From Candidatus Poseidoniaceae archaeon (GTDB taxonomy: Archaea; Thermoplasmatota; Poseidoniia; Poseidoniales; Poseidoniaceae): 6,448 bases of DNA. The first letter of the stretch is position 1. Every line of letters begins with the position of its first letter. The translations under genes and the position numbers were made by a program. The stretch spans positions 1 through 6,448 of the forward strand of contig DUHU01000056.1 in NCBI GenBank assembly GCA_013330765.1, written 5' to 3'. This document shows positions 1-5,261 of this stretch, in pieces. The notes under the pieces were generated by a model. The model saw nothing but the letters and a program-made list of their open reading frames with translations. It had not been told where the DNA came from and ran no database searches.

Positions 1-933
1 GGTTTGGTCGATCCAGTCGTTGATGTCCATCAGGCCACCGACCAAAGCGCTGGACTCGACCTGCGCGGTCATGGCGTCGGCCGAAGCGTTCGTCGTTTCG
101 AGGTCTGCCTCGATGAGGCGGTTGACGCTTTCCAAGTCCATGCGAGCAGGCTTGGGGGGAACGGGATTTCGGGGGCGGCTGTTTTCCTCGACGGTGATGC
201 GGTCTGCCCCATCGAGGCGTGCCATGACGTTGATGATCAGTTCCGGTTGGAAGCTCGATTCGCAATCCCAACACATCAGGGCGTACTCGTCGGGGCGGTC
301 CTCATCCCTCGATTGGCGAGGGTCCATTTCTTCGCCGCACATCGGGCATGCGTGCATCACCAAAGTGGGCACGTACTTGCGACGGTAATCCACGATGTCC
401 TGTGGTGTACCGTCGAGTTCCAGCATTTCGTGGTCACGTGCAGCCTCAAGGCCTCGCGTTTCCAACTGATCGCGAATCTTGACCTTGAGATCGTCCTTTG
501 TTTCGTCCTCGAGGTTGTCCTCAAGCTTGACGATGAGTTCGACGGTTTTTCCGAGACGGTTCATCACCAATTTTTGTGCGCGGAAGGATTCCACCTTGGC
601 GATTTTGAGCCGTTCTTTTTGCTCGGCCAATTCGGCCAACACGTCCCGGCGTTCACGTTGGAAGCGGATCTCTTCGATCTTGCTTTCCTGCTTGCGTTCT
701 GGGGCGAGGACCTTGGACAAGAAACGCTCCTTGCCGTGGGATTGAGGTCCGGCCTTGATGATCTCCAGGACACCGTCGGCGATGTCGGGTTTCAGCCCGT
801 AGTTTTCGACCAGCATCGTTTGGTCGATCTTCTTCAAATCGCCAATCTTCAGGCCGGCATCGGCCAACTGCATGGATGTGGTCTCGTCGATGCCGCGTCG
901 AAGCAGGGCAAGGTAGGTGTCCTTCTTTGCCAT
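1..933 (-). CDS. Hypothetical protein with HhH-like N-terminus, charged helical region and zinc ribbon (C-terminus cut off by window edge)
   Basis: I do not recognise this family. The frame is open for 311 codons from the ATG at 933 to base 1 with no stop, so the 3' end lies outside the window. Residues 12-60 resemble a helix-hairpin-helix (HhH) repeat (GIDETTSMQLADAG, then LVENYGLKPDIADGVLEI). Residues 75-165 are rich in Glu, Lys, Arg and Leu and look helical, with coiled-coil character around 82-125. Residues 196-224 form a likely zinc ribbon: CPMC at 196-199 and CWDC at 221-224, followed by an aromatic/hydrophobic strand. A Pro-rich linker (about 252-264) leads into a further acidic helical segment. 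No signal peptide or membrane segment is seen, so it is probably cytoplasmic. It follows ksgA by 70 bp on the same strand. Upstream is only a weak GGAG-type ribosome site, unlike the GGTGA sites of its neighbours. The domains suggest nucleic acid or ribonucleoprotein binding, but that is inference. Coding status is well supported by the long open frame and the paired Cys motifs. Confidence 0.85.
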   Translation of the reverse strand, partial: MAKKDTYLALLRRGIDETTSMQLADAGLKIGDLKKIDQTMLVENYGLKPDIADGVLEIIKAGPQSHGKERFLSKVLAPERKQESKIEEIRFQRERRDVLAELAEQKERLKIAKVESFRAQKLVMNRLGKTVELIVKLEDNLEDETKDDLKVKIRDQLETRGLEAARDHEMLELDGTPQDIVDYRRKYVPTLVMHACPMCGEEMDPRQSRDEDRPDEYALMCWDCESSFQPELIINVMARLDGADRITVEENSRPRNPVPPKPARMDLESVNRLIEADLETTNASADAMTAQVESSALVGGLMDINDWIDQT

Positions 934-960
934 TCAAACCACTCCGCGCAGGCGATGCGT

Positions 961-988
961 GAAGGCCCTCCCATGAAAAGGTGCCTTC
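961..988 (-). other. Intergenic bulged hairpin between ksgA and the zinc-ribbon gene
   Basis: In the 70-bp gap (934-1003), the minus strand reads GAAGGC-A-CCT, a nine-base loop, then AGGGCCTTC. This gives a nine-base-pair stem with one bulged A. No T-run follows on either strand, so it is not a classical intrinsic terminator. It could be an mRNA processing or stability element, or chance in GC-rich DNA. I see no convincing TATA box in this gap. Confidence 0.4.
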
Positions 989-1003
989 TCAGACGCTCCT
1001 CGT

Positions 1004-1879
1004 TCATGAGGAGTCTTGAACCTCGGTCGCAGCAAGACGGCGGCAGAATTCACGCCACGCCTCGACCGTCAGGTCTTCTGGTCGGAGGTCGAGCACCGGA
1101 TCTTCCTCCATTGACGCCATGGCGGCTTTCCAACGCGCGGCGTGCCAACCGGGCAGGCGAGACAGTCGGCGTGGCGCTCGCCGGAGCGAGGTTCTCAATT
1201 TCCGGCGGCGATGATGGAAGGCGGCGTGCACCGTTTGACGGACGAGCCGATGGTCCACTTCCGTCGGATGCTCAATGGGGCGGAGCACGCAGACGCGTGA
1301 CATCACCGCGGGCGGCGGTCGGAAGGAACCTGGTGGGACGCGACGCTCCATGCTGCTGGACCAGCCGAGGGCCGTGCACACCCCGAGGCTTCCTCGGTCG
1401 GCCGGGGTGGCGACGGTCAACCGTTCTGCAAATTCCTCCTGAACGAGCACGACCACCACGTCAGGAGCGCCGTGACGATGACGATGTTGTTCCAATGCGC
1501 CGATGAGCGGGGATGAGATTTGGTACGGGATGTTCGAGATCATCGCGTCGATCTGCTCGGGCCACGAAGCGGTGAGTGCATCGCCTTCGTGAAGCATCAG
1601 GGAACCGGCCTCGATCTCTGCGGCGAAGACGGTCCTGAGATGCTCCACGGCCACGCCGTCGATTTCGATGGCATGCACCAAGGCGCCTGCGCGAAGGAGG
1701 TGTTCGGTGAGGGTCCCGGGGCCGGGACCCACCTCCAAGACCCTACGCCCGCTCAAATCTCCTGCCAAACCGACGATGGCCTCGAGATGTGCCTCTTCGA
1801 TGAGGAAATGCTGACCCAGACTTCGGTCGTTTGGCTGTCGAGCCTGCAAGCGAGCGACAAGGTCAGCCGCACGTCTCAT
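1004..1879 (-). CDS. ksgA: 16S rRNA (adenine-N6,N6)-dimethyltransferase, KsgA/Dim1 family
   Basis: This enzyme uses S-adenosylmethionine (SAM) to dimethylate two adjacent adenines in the 3'-terminal hairpin of 16S rRNA, a late small-subunit maturation step. The 291-residue protein is close to family length and carries the expected motifs in order: GQHFL (22-26), the SAM-binding loop VLEVGPGPGTLT (47-58), Glu72 and Asp74 in IEID, Asp100 in EGD, the catalytic NIPY (116-119), QEEFAERL (147-154), FRPPPAVMS (186-194) and the basic FHHRRRKLRTSL (221-232). I chose the ATG at 1879 because a GGTGA ribosome site lies four bases upstream and because it overlaps the TGA of the DUF655 gene as ATGA, indicating translational coupling. 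The frame stays open to an ATG at 1984, but that adds 35 residues unlike the family and lies inside the upstream gene. Fold, motifs and context all agree. Also known as rsmA. Confidence 0.96.
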   Translation of the reverse strand: MRRAADLVARLQARQPNDRSLGQHFLIEEAHLEAIVGLAGDLSGRRVLEVGPGPGTLTEHLLRAGALVHAIEIDGVAVEHLRTVFAAEIEAGSLMLHEGDALTASWPEQIDAMISNIPYQISSPLIGALEQHRHRHGAPDVVVVLVQEEFAERLTVATPADRGSLGVCTALGWSSSMERRVPPGSFRPPPAVMSRVCVLRPIEHPTEVDHRLVRQTVHAAFHHRRRKLRTSLRRAPRRLSRLPGWHAARWKAAMASMEEDPVLDLRPEDLTVEAWREFCRRLAATEVQDSS

Positions 1880-2649
1880 GCCTTCACCGGCAAGAGCATC
1901 TCCACGAGCCGTGGTTGGAGGTTGCGGTCCAGAAGTTCCTCGGCAAAGCGATCTGCGAGTGAAGTGGCACCGTCGATGCCGCACGCCTCGTCAAGCACCT
2001 CAAACGACGCAAAGCCACCGTGCGCACGGCGTGCTTCAGCCATCTCCTCGGCTTTTTTGGGGCCCACGCCGCTGAGCAACTGGAAGGCGTGTGTCTTCCG
2101 GTTGATCGGTCCAGCGACGTTGTAGAAGCCCTTGAGGAAGTGTCCTGCTTGAGCCTTGATGAATTCGCCCAAGGCCAGCGGCAGTTGTTCGCGCGCGGCG
2201 GGAGAAAGACGTTCCAACTTGGCGACGCCAAGCAGGCGTTCGACGACGGTGCGCTTGCCCTGCTCTTCGCCGATGTAGACGCGCTCTCCAACGGCTTGGA
2301 ATTCAGCGCCTTCGACCGTCGACACGCGACCCAAGGTTCCGTCGTGTTCGGTCACGATGACAAGCACGCCTTCACCAAGGTCATGCTCGACCACGCGCGC
2401 CCACGTCGAGGCGCGCAATGGGTGGTCCTTGGGCAAGCCTTGCGGCGCACGGGGGCGCTGTTGCCGTCCACGACCGCCGCCGTCCTTCCGCGGCTGCCTC
2501 TGCGGGCGTGGGCTGCGTTGACGCGGTTCTGGCTTGGAGGCCGGTTGGGGTCGGCCGTAGGCCGGCGCCTTCCATGAGGTCGGAGAGGATGCCTCCTTCT
2601 CGCGACGGTTTGGGATGTTGACCCGACGGTCTCGGCCGGGAGAGGACAT
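1876..2649 (-). CDS. DUF655 family archaeal protein (OB-like plus helix-hairpin-helix) with basic N-terminal tail
   Basis: This matches the archaeal DUF655 family (COG1491 type), predicted to bind RNA and commonly found near ribosomal and ksgA genes; its exact role is not established. The 257-residue protein has two parts. Residues 1-77 are a low-complexity tail rich in Arg, Pro, Gln and Gly, with a GGGRGRQQRPR stretch at 57-67, probably disordered and nucleic-acid binding. Residues 80-250 are the conserved core: an OB-like strand region (about 84-127) ending in GERVYIG (121-127), a helical middle, then FYNVAGPINRKTHAFQLLSG (175-194) leading into the helix-hairpin-helix turn GVGPKKAEEMAEARR (194-208). 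The ATG at 2649 is preceded by GAGGTGA with four bases of spacing, which supports including the basic tail. It starts 24 bp after the rpo4 stop, and its own stop overlaps the ksgA start as ATGA. Family assignment is confident; function is not. Confidence 0.9.
   Translation of the reverse strand: MSSPGRDRRVNIPNRREKEASSPTSWKAPAYGRPQPASKPEPRQRSPRPQRQPRKDGGGRGRQQRPRAPQGLPKDHPLRASTWARVVEHDLGEGVLVIVTEHDGTLGRVSTVEGAEFQAVGERVYIGEEQGKRTVVERLLGVAKLERLSPAAREQLPLALGEFIKAQAGHFLKGFYNVAGPINRKTHAFQLLSGVGPKKAEEMAEARRAHGGFASFEVLDEACGIDGATSLADRFAEELLDRNLQPRLVEMLLPVKA
1884..1888 (-). promoter_or_regulatory. Ribosome binding site for ksgA
   Basis: GGTGA lies four bases before the ATG at 1879, inside the last codons of the DUF655 gene. 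It decides the ksgA start in favour of the shorter protein over the extension to 1984. Confidence 0.8.
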
Positions 2650-2653
2650 GCGT

Positions 2654-2660
2654 TCACCTC
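2654..2660 (-). promoter_or_regulatory. Ribosome binding site for the DUF655 gene
   Basis: GAGGTGA lies four bases before the ATG at 2649. It fixes the start at the long form, so the basic Arg/Pro/Gly tail is translated and is not an artefact of start choice. Confidence 0.8.
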
Positions 2661-2673
2661 AACAAGGGCGGAT

Positions 2674-3036
2674 TCACTCGAACCCGACGTGCTGGGCCAC
2701 CAACTCGAGGACCTGCTGCACGTCACCGTCGGAGACGGAGATGCGGCGGCTTGCAGTGACGGCGCGAACGGCGTCTTCTGTTTCGGGGAGGAGTTCAGCG
2801 ATCTTGGCCGCGAGGTCTTCGTGGCCTTGGAACACATCGATTTGGAGCACGGCTTCCAAGAGTTGTTGGTACACCTTTGCGTCGGTCTTGTACCCCATGC
2901 GCTGTTCGCTGGCAGCCCACTCAGCATGCTGGAGCGCAGCGGTCTGTTCGTAGGTGAGTTGCTTGCGGCGGCCTTCTGCATCGAGCAGCAGGTCGCGCAC
3001 GGTGGCAAAGTCGGCATAGGTTTCCTTGTCGCTCAT
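2674..3036 (-). CDS. rpo4: DNA-directed RNA polymerase subunit Rpo4 (RpoF, Rpb4 homologue)
   Basis: Rpo4 pairs with Rpo7 to form the stalk of archaeal RNA polymerase, which contacts nascent RNA and aids initiation and elongation. The 120-residue length fits the family. Recognisable features are an N-terminal helix that packs on Rpo7 (YADFATVRDLLLDAE, 7-21), the helix LTYEQTAALQHAEWAA (27-42), and the HRDC-like C-terminal part with LAAKIAELLPETEDAVRAV (75-93) and a final helix DGDVQQVLELVAQHV (103-117). These match the archaeal pattern of a KI-D/E-LLP turn followed by paired helices. The ATG at 3036 has AGGTGA four bases upstream, and that site overlaps the rpl21e stop codon. It follows rpl21e by nine bases and precedes the DUF655 gene by 24, so co-transcription is very likely. 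Sequence similarity in this small family is low, but the motifs and the L21e neighbour make the call firm. Also called rpoF. Confidence 0.94.
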   Translation of the reverse strand: MSDKETYADFATVRDLLLDAEGRRKQLTYEQTAALQHAEWAASEQRMGYKTDAKVYQQLLEAVLQIDVFQGHEDLAAKIAELLPETEDAVRAVTASRRISVSDGDVQQVLELVAQHVGFE

Positions 3037-3040
3037 GGTT

Positions 3041-3047
3041 TCACCTC
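3041..3047 (-). promoter_or_regulatory. Ribosome binding site for rpo4, overlapping the rpl21e stop
   Basis: GAGGTGA lies four bases before the rpo4 ATG at 3036 and shares two bases with the TGA stop of rpl21e (3046-3048). The layout favours re-initiation by ribosomes finishing rpl21e. Confidence 0.8.
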
Positions 3048-3336
3048 ATTCAAGGGGGCGCAGGTGCTCTGGGCGAGCAATGACGGTCTTCTGCATGTTG
3101 CCGTCCTTGACAGCGACGATCCATGCAGCACCCTGGCGGCGCTGAATAAATCCGGTGCGGCCTTGGAACCGGCGGTGGGGCATGCCACGTTGTTCTCCAC
3201 CGTCAAGGACGATGGCCACACGGTCGCCTTCGGCGTAGTCGTGCATGATGCGGGAGATGTTGATGCGGGATCGCTCGCTACGGCGGCGGCGAAGGATGCT
3301 GCGGGTACCGACACGTAGGCCATGTGAGCGCTTCAT
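3046..3336 (-). CDS. rpl21e: Large-subunit ribosomal protein L21e
   Basis: This is a structural protein of the archaeal/eukaryotic 50S/60S subunit with an SH3-like barrel. The 96-residue length is normal. The N-terminus MKRSHGLRVGTRSILRRRR is the usual basic rRNA-binding tail. The core shows EGDRVAIVLD (36-45), the signature GMPHRRFQGRTGFI (51-64), a strand pair ending WIVAVKDG (72-79), and the terminal KTVIARPEHLRP (83-94). I chose the ATG at 3336 because the family begins with this M-K-x-S-x-G pattern; the frame stays open upstream to 3480 but that part overlaps pus10 and is not L21e-like. The ribosome site is only GAGG with three bases of spacing, weaker than at the neighbouring genes. Its stop lies nine bases before rpo4. 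A TATA-like box about 70 bp upstream could make it the first gene of its transcript. Confidence 0.97.
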   Translation of the reverse strand: MKRSHGLRVGTRSILRRRRSERSRINISRIMHDYAEGDRVAIVLDGGEQRGMPHRRFQGRTGFIQRRQGAAWIVAVKDGNMQKTVIARPEHLRPLE

Positions 3337-3404
3337 TTTCCTCAATCCTTGCCCGTGATGAAGAGCGTCGTCGCCTTCTGGGCATCTCGCCGACCATCGT
3401 GGGT

Positions 3405-3412
3405 CATTTAAG
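3405..3412 (-). promoter_or_regulatory. Possible TATA box for the rpl21e-rpo4-DUF655-ksgA operon
   Basis: The minus strand reads CTTAAATG in the 98-bp gap between pus10 and rpl21e, the most TATA-like element in any gap of this window. Initiation about 25 bases downstream would fall near 3380, leaving a leader of roughly 45 bases before the ATG at 3336. No clear purine-rich TFB element precedes it, so the call is tentative, and read-through from pus10 is equally possible. Confidence 0.35.
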
Positions 3413-3434
3413 CGCAGCGGAGGAAGGAACCGGC

Positions 3435-5195
3435 TCAATCGGCGTGAATGTCCGCCACATCGAGCCACAACACATCGCATCGTGCGCGGATGAGGGCGGC
3501 CACGGAGGGCTGCGTCCGGCCACCGTCTCCGTGGACGGTCTCCTTGACGTAGGTCCCCGATTCGCAGCGCAGGGTGAACTCCACTTCCGTCACGCCATCG
3601 TCCGTCACTTCGACGACTGGATCGCTGGTTTCCAGCACCTTTCGCCGCCGGACGAGGTCAGCCCGACGGTGGGCAACACGTTCAGGCGTTCGTTGAGCCA
3701 ACATGGCGCCTCGGAGGTTCTGAATGGCCTGCTCAATTTCTTCGGGTTCGGCCATCTGCATGGCTGCTGCTTCAGCTGGCGCCGCTTTGATCAGGCGTTC
3801 CACCAGGTCCGACTTTGTACCGGATGTAGGGAGGTCTTGGGCCTTGGCGAGTTCGACCAATTCTGCTTTTTTCATCGCCTGAAGCGTGGCCTCGTCGACG
3901 ACAGGAACCTCGGGTTCTGGCTCTGGAAGCGGTTTTGTGGCGGGGGCGCCTCGGTCGCCACGTCGCTTTCGTCGCCCTTTCCGCTTTTTCCCACCGCGCT
4001 CTTGGACGTCCTCCTTGGTCAAGTCCATCGGCGCCATCAATTTGGCGTGCTCCTTTTCTGACATCGGTCGCAATTGGAATCGAATGGCATAGGACTTCTC
4101 GGCAGCGGTGTCCTTCACCCGCACCACCTCTTTGCGGCTGGACGGGCGAAGGGAGGTGACCTCCACGGCACCGCCTGCGTCGGCGTTGATGCGCTCCATC
4201 GCTGCTGCAGCGTCGATGCTGCGGCGCATCGGCGCCTTCAATTCCACCACAAAGGGGCGGCCGCGGCCGAGGCAACGGACGTCGATGTCCTCCCGGCCCA
4301 TGCCGTGGAAGGCGTCGTCTTCAGCCCCCAAAAGTTCCCGCAGAGGATCTGCGACCAATTGTTGGACGCTGGTGGCGTATTGCAGACCGGTGCCTTGGCA
4401 CCGGTCGCATCCTCGGCCTTTGCAGGCGCGGCATGGCCACCTGGTTTGGGGCACGCCTCGCTCGAGCTTGCGGTAGCGTCCGTAAAGGTACACGGAACGG
4501 ACGTCCAAGTCCACCGTGAGGGTCGTGACGTCGATGATCGCAAGCACTTCAGGGTTCTCCGTGACGATTTTCACGTCGTCCATTCCGGTCTTGACCGCGT
4601 CTGCGACCAGCTTGACCAACGAGGACTTGAGCGGCTCGGACCCTCCGGCCCCATACCGCTTGCGCATCACGTCCTCCTCTTCCATCTGGTCTTTGGGGAA
4701 ACGCGCACCGACCTGAAGTCGGCCGATTTCTCGTCCCTCAAGGGCCTCGCAAATCAATTCAGCCAACAGGTCAACTTCGTCGAACAGGTCCTCACAGAAA
4801 GGGCAGAGACCCACGCGTTCCTTGGCGTCGGCCAAGTGGGGATCCCGCTCGACCACCGCCGCACGGATTTCGATGCCGGATTCTGTCATGGATTGGTCGT
4901 ACCGTTTCTTTCCACCCAGCCGTCCAAGGCAGGTGTCGCAGCACCCGATGCGCACCATGTGTTTGTGACCTGCGGGATTTGGTGCACGGGGCACTTCCTC
5001 GGTGTGGGTGCCCAATTGTTCGGGCTCCTCCCACATCTCGTCGTCGAGGTCGTCGCCCTCATCGAAATCGGCGTCTTCGTTCTTGGTTTCCGTTTCCGAA
5101 ACCTCAACGTCATCCCACAGGGAATAATCCGTTTGGCCGAATCCGGCGGTGGCGTAGGCCGTCCAGTCGTCCTCGTCCTTGGGTTCTTCCGTCAT
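3435..5195 (-). CDS. pus10: tRNA pseudouridine synthase Pus10, with a SAP-like module inserted in the catalytic domain
   Basis: Archaeal Pus10 isomerises uridine 54 and/or 55 to pseudouridine in the T-arm of tRNA. From the ATG at 5195 the protein has 586 residues, against roughly 400-450 for typical archaeal members. Order: a strongly acidic tail (1-75); a zinc site formed by CDTCLGR (86-92) and CPFC (131-134); a THUMP-like region (about 140-240); a CxxC-x4-CxxC knuckle at 255-266; the catalytic motif GREDID (300-305), with Asp303 the likely nucleophile by analogy with GRTD of TruA; GRGRPFVVEL (310-319); then an extra segment (about 390-480) with a Lys/Arg cluster (403-414), an acidic Pro-rich stretch and a SAP-like helix pair (437-471); finally QRTPERVAHRRADLVRRRKV (501-520) and GTYVKE...GDGGRTQPSV (547-565). 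All expected catalytic landmarks remain, so it should be active. A GGTGA site five bases upstream supports ATG 5195 over the GTG at 5204. Adjacency to rpl21e and rpo4 recurs in archaea. Confidence 0.95.
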   Translation of the reverse strand: MTEEPKDEDDWTAYATAGFGQTDYSLWDDVEVSETETKNEDADFDEGDDLDDEMWEEPEQLGTHTEEVPRAPNPAGHKHMVRIGCCDTCLGRLGGKKRYDQSMTESGIEIRAAVVERDPHLADAKERVGLCPFCEDLFDEVDLLAELICEALEGREIGRLQVGARFPKDQMEEEDVMRKRYGAGGSEPLKSSLVKLVADAVKTGMDDVKIVTENPEVLAIIDVTTLTVDLDVRSVYLYGRYRKLERGVPQTRWPCRACKGRGCDRCQGTGLQYATSVQQLVADPLRELLGAEDDAFHGMGREDIDVRCLGRGRPFVVELKAPMRRSIDAAAAMERINADAGGAVEVTSLRPSSRKEVVRVKDTAAEKSYAIRFQLRPMSEKEHAKLMAPMDLTKEDVQERGGKKRKGRRKRRGDRGAPATKPLPEPEPEVPVVDEATLQAMKKAELVELAKAQDLPTSGTKSDLVERLIKAAPAEAAAMQMAEPEEIEQAIQNLRGAMLAQRTPERVAHRRADLVRRRKVLETSDPVVEVTDDGVTEVEFTLRCESGTYVKETVHGDGGRTQPSVAALIRARCDVLWLDVADIHAD

Positions 5196-5200
5196 CGTGG

Positions 5201-5205
5201 TCACC
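5201..5205 (-). promoter_or_regulatory. Ribosome binding site deciding the pus10 start
   Basis: GGTGA lies five bases before the ATG at 5195. An in-frame GTG at 5204 falls inside this same site, so using it would remove its own ribosome binding site; the ATG is therefore preferred. Confidence 0.7.
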
Positions 5206-5248
5206 GCCTGACCGGGGGTCTCCCCCTGCGCCTGACGTCTTGGGGGTC
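5205..5248 (-). repeat. Imperfect direct repeat with competing GC hairpins in the pus10 leader
   Basis: The 66-bp gap between the transporter gene and pus10 carries two copies of GACCCCC-(N)-GTCAGGCG on the minus strand. The upstream copy (5248-5229) has a five-base spacer and the downstream copy (5220-5205) a one-base spacer. Between them lies GGGGG (5226-5222), which can pair with CCCCC on either side: a loop of 15 bases with the first copy or 3 bases (AGA) with the second. The second copy ends on the first G of the pus10 ribosome site. No TATA box or T-run is evident in this gap. Confidence 0.6.
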
Positions 5249-5261
5249 GAGGCCTTCCTCT

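Noticed and set aside
934..1003. Intrinsic terminator after ksgA
   Set aside because: The hairpin is not followed by a T-run on either strand, and archaeal termination depends mainly on T-rich tracts.
849..1007. 52-codon minus-strand frame starting in an ATGA overlap with the ksgA stop
   Set aside because: It has no clear ribosome site, overlaps the well-supported gene at 933 by more than half its length, and has no recognisable features.
4..1506. 500-codon open frame on the plus strand
   Set aside because: It lies antisense to the zinc-ribbon gene and much of ksgA, shows no recognisable domain, and turns into Arg/Gly/Pro-rich noise after about residue 320. Long antisense frames are expected in GC-rich DNA.
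1880..1984. 35-residue N-terminal extension of KsgA
   Set aside because: It is unlike the family, lies within the DUF655 coding region, and the GGTGA site plus ATGA overlap identify 1879 as the start.
1520..2577. Two plus-strand frames of about 200 codons (1520-2125 and 2020-2577)
   Set aside because: They are antisense to ksgA and the DUF655 gene and show no domain features.
2689..3318. 209-codon plus-strand frame
   Set aside because: It is antisense to rpo4 and rpl21e, both firmly identified on the minus strand.
3337..3480. 48-residue N-terminal extension of L21e
   Set aside because: It overlaps the 3' end of pus10 and does not resemble L21e, which begins at the conserved MKRSHG.
3324..4061. 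245-codon plus-strand frame
   Set aside because: It is a shadow of pus10 on the opposite strand, with no recognisable family.
5202..5204. GTG as the pus10 start
   Set aside because: The codon lies within the GGTGA ribosome site that serves the ATG at 5195.
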